Part shown: one piece after another, positions 7,782 through 8,326 of the stretch
Numbering within the stretch: the stretch's first letter is position 1
How the letters are laid out: each line of letters begins with the position of its first letter
Source of the DNA: an uncultured Prevotellaceae bacterium
Lineage (GTDB): Bacteria > Bacteroidota > Bacteroidia > Bacteroidales > Bacteroidaceae
DNA: 8,326 nt
Direction of reading: 5' to 3'
Assembly (NCBI GenBank): GCA_945827465.1
Contig: CALZOH010000142.1
Coordinates: forward strand, 1-8,326
Position numbers and translations under genes: made by a program
Notes under the pieces: generated by a model
Seen by the model: the letters and a program-made list of their open reading frames with translations, nothing else
Database searches by the model: none
Told to the model about the DNA's origin: nothing

Positions 7782-7917
7782 TTATTATATTGAATATTGT
7801 TGTTCTCGATTAAAAAAGTTTAACCATGAAAATACTGTTACGCTCCCTAAACTTGGGTTTAAAGGCCTTGATTTTTACATAAATTAGCGCGTCGCTGTTT
7901 TTTGCCCGTGATAACAA

Positions 7918-8260
7918 TTAAAATGATAGCGACATGGTCATTCGTATTCCACTCTTCTGAATGTTTGAATGATTACGATAGTTTAAACGCCATACATAAT
8001 CAATACGAAGGAATTTTAGGATGTTCTCGATGCCTACGCTTGTTTCCATATAGGGCGTGGCATTCATTCTGTAGGTATTGTCAGGGATACGATACAGCCC
8101 TTCGTTACGTTCTTTCGTCGGGTTGTTCTTATCTGTCAGATGTCCCCATAGGCCTCGGAAGCAGAACACTTCGCGCCACTTCAACTTTTTTATCTGAGGA
8201 AGGCGGTTGAGCAGATTACCATTCATATAATAGGTTACGTCCCACGAAGCGTATTCATCG
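7918..8260 (-). pseudogene. C-terminal remnant of a DUF5686-like outer-membrane protein
   Basis: The frame encodes about 114 residues from DDEYASWDVTYYMNG to the stop at 7918-7920. Landmarks I recognise from the C-terminal barrel of DUF5686 / carboxypeptidase-regulatory-like outer-membrane proteins are YYMNG, LKWREVFCFRGLWG, LTDKNNP, TPYMETSVGIENI and LRIDYVWRL, and the protein ends in Phe like other outer-membrane barrels. Members of this family are several hundred residues long. Here the family-like sequence ends at about 8260, exactly where a 41-bp tandem repeat begins. The frame happens to stay open through the repeat to the window edge, with an ATG at 8317-8319 inside the repeat, but the residues encoded there (NRARFSRPGKCSSET) do not look like the family. 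I therefore infer a gene truncated or interrupted by the repeat. The alternative is an intact gene whose sequence is locally divergent and continues outside the window. Confidence 0.65.
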
Positions 8261-8326
8261 TCGGTTTCCGAGGAACATTTTCCCGGGCGGGAAAACCTTG
8301 CTCGGTTTCCGAGGGACATTTCCCCG
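8261..8326. repeat. Hairpin-rich tandem repeat, 41 bp period, cut by window end
   Basis: The unit begins tcggtttccgag at 8261 and again at 8302. The 25 bases visible in the second copy match the first at 23 positions. Within the unit are two inverted repeats: ttttccc-gggc-gggaaaa at 8278-8295 (7-bp stem) and ctcgg-ttt-ccgag at 8301-8313 (5-bp stem; 4 bp in the first copy). The period is not a multiple of three, so successive copies would change reading frame if translated. More copies may lie outside the window. The function is unknown. Confidence 0.75.

Noticed and set aside
7840..7917. Terminator for the DUF5686-like remnant
   Set aside because: Only 4-bp or interrupted stems (around aaac/gttt and agcg/cgct) without a proper T-run follow the stop codon.

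Overview
The window looks like chromosomal DNA from a Bacteroidota bacterium, most probably Prevotellaceae (Prevotella/Segatella-like). The reasons are two TAnnTTTG-type -7 promoter elements, the absence of Shine-Dalgarno sequences before the starts, signal peptides on every intact gene, C-terminal tails resembling type IX secretion (T9SS) type A sorting domains, and a fragment of a DUF5686-type outer-membrane protein. All recognisable genes lie on the minus strand, so they read from right to left.

Layout from high to low coordinates. (1) 8261-8326: a hairpin-rich tandem repeat of 41 bp period that runs off the window. (2) 7918-8260: the C-terminal remnant of a DUF5686-like outer-membrane protein; its family-like sequence stops where the repeat begins. 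(3) 7743-7917: intergenic DNA with a promoter for the next gene. (4) 3288-7742: a 1484-residue secreted modular protein (LamG, lectin-like and discoidin-like modules joined by helical linkers, T9SS-like tail) with no recognisable catalytic domain. (5) 3225-3262: a strong intrinsic terminator, followed by a promoter at 3170-3177. (6) 2190-3143: a secreted endonuclease/exonuclease/phosphatase (EEP) family protein. (7) 171-2111: a second EEP protein, paralogous to the first, fused to a purple-acid-phosphatase-like N-domain and a metallophosphoesterase domain. (8) 111-155: a strong intrinsic terminator. (9) 24-95: two copies of another hairpin-containing repeat, 43 bp period.

The two EEP genes are separated by 78 bp without a visible terminator or promoter and probably form a two-gene operon bounded by the two terminators. 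They appear to be a tandem duplication in which one copy gained a second phosphoesterase domain. A plausible but unproven role is release of phosphate from nucleic acids, phosphodiesters or inositol/lipid phosphates outside the cytoplasm. The large protein is its own transcription unit, probably a surface glycan- or host-binding protein. The most unusual points are the double-phosphoesterase fusion, the mirror-like domain order of the large protein, and the different hairpin repeats at both window edges, one of which abuts a truncated gene.
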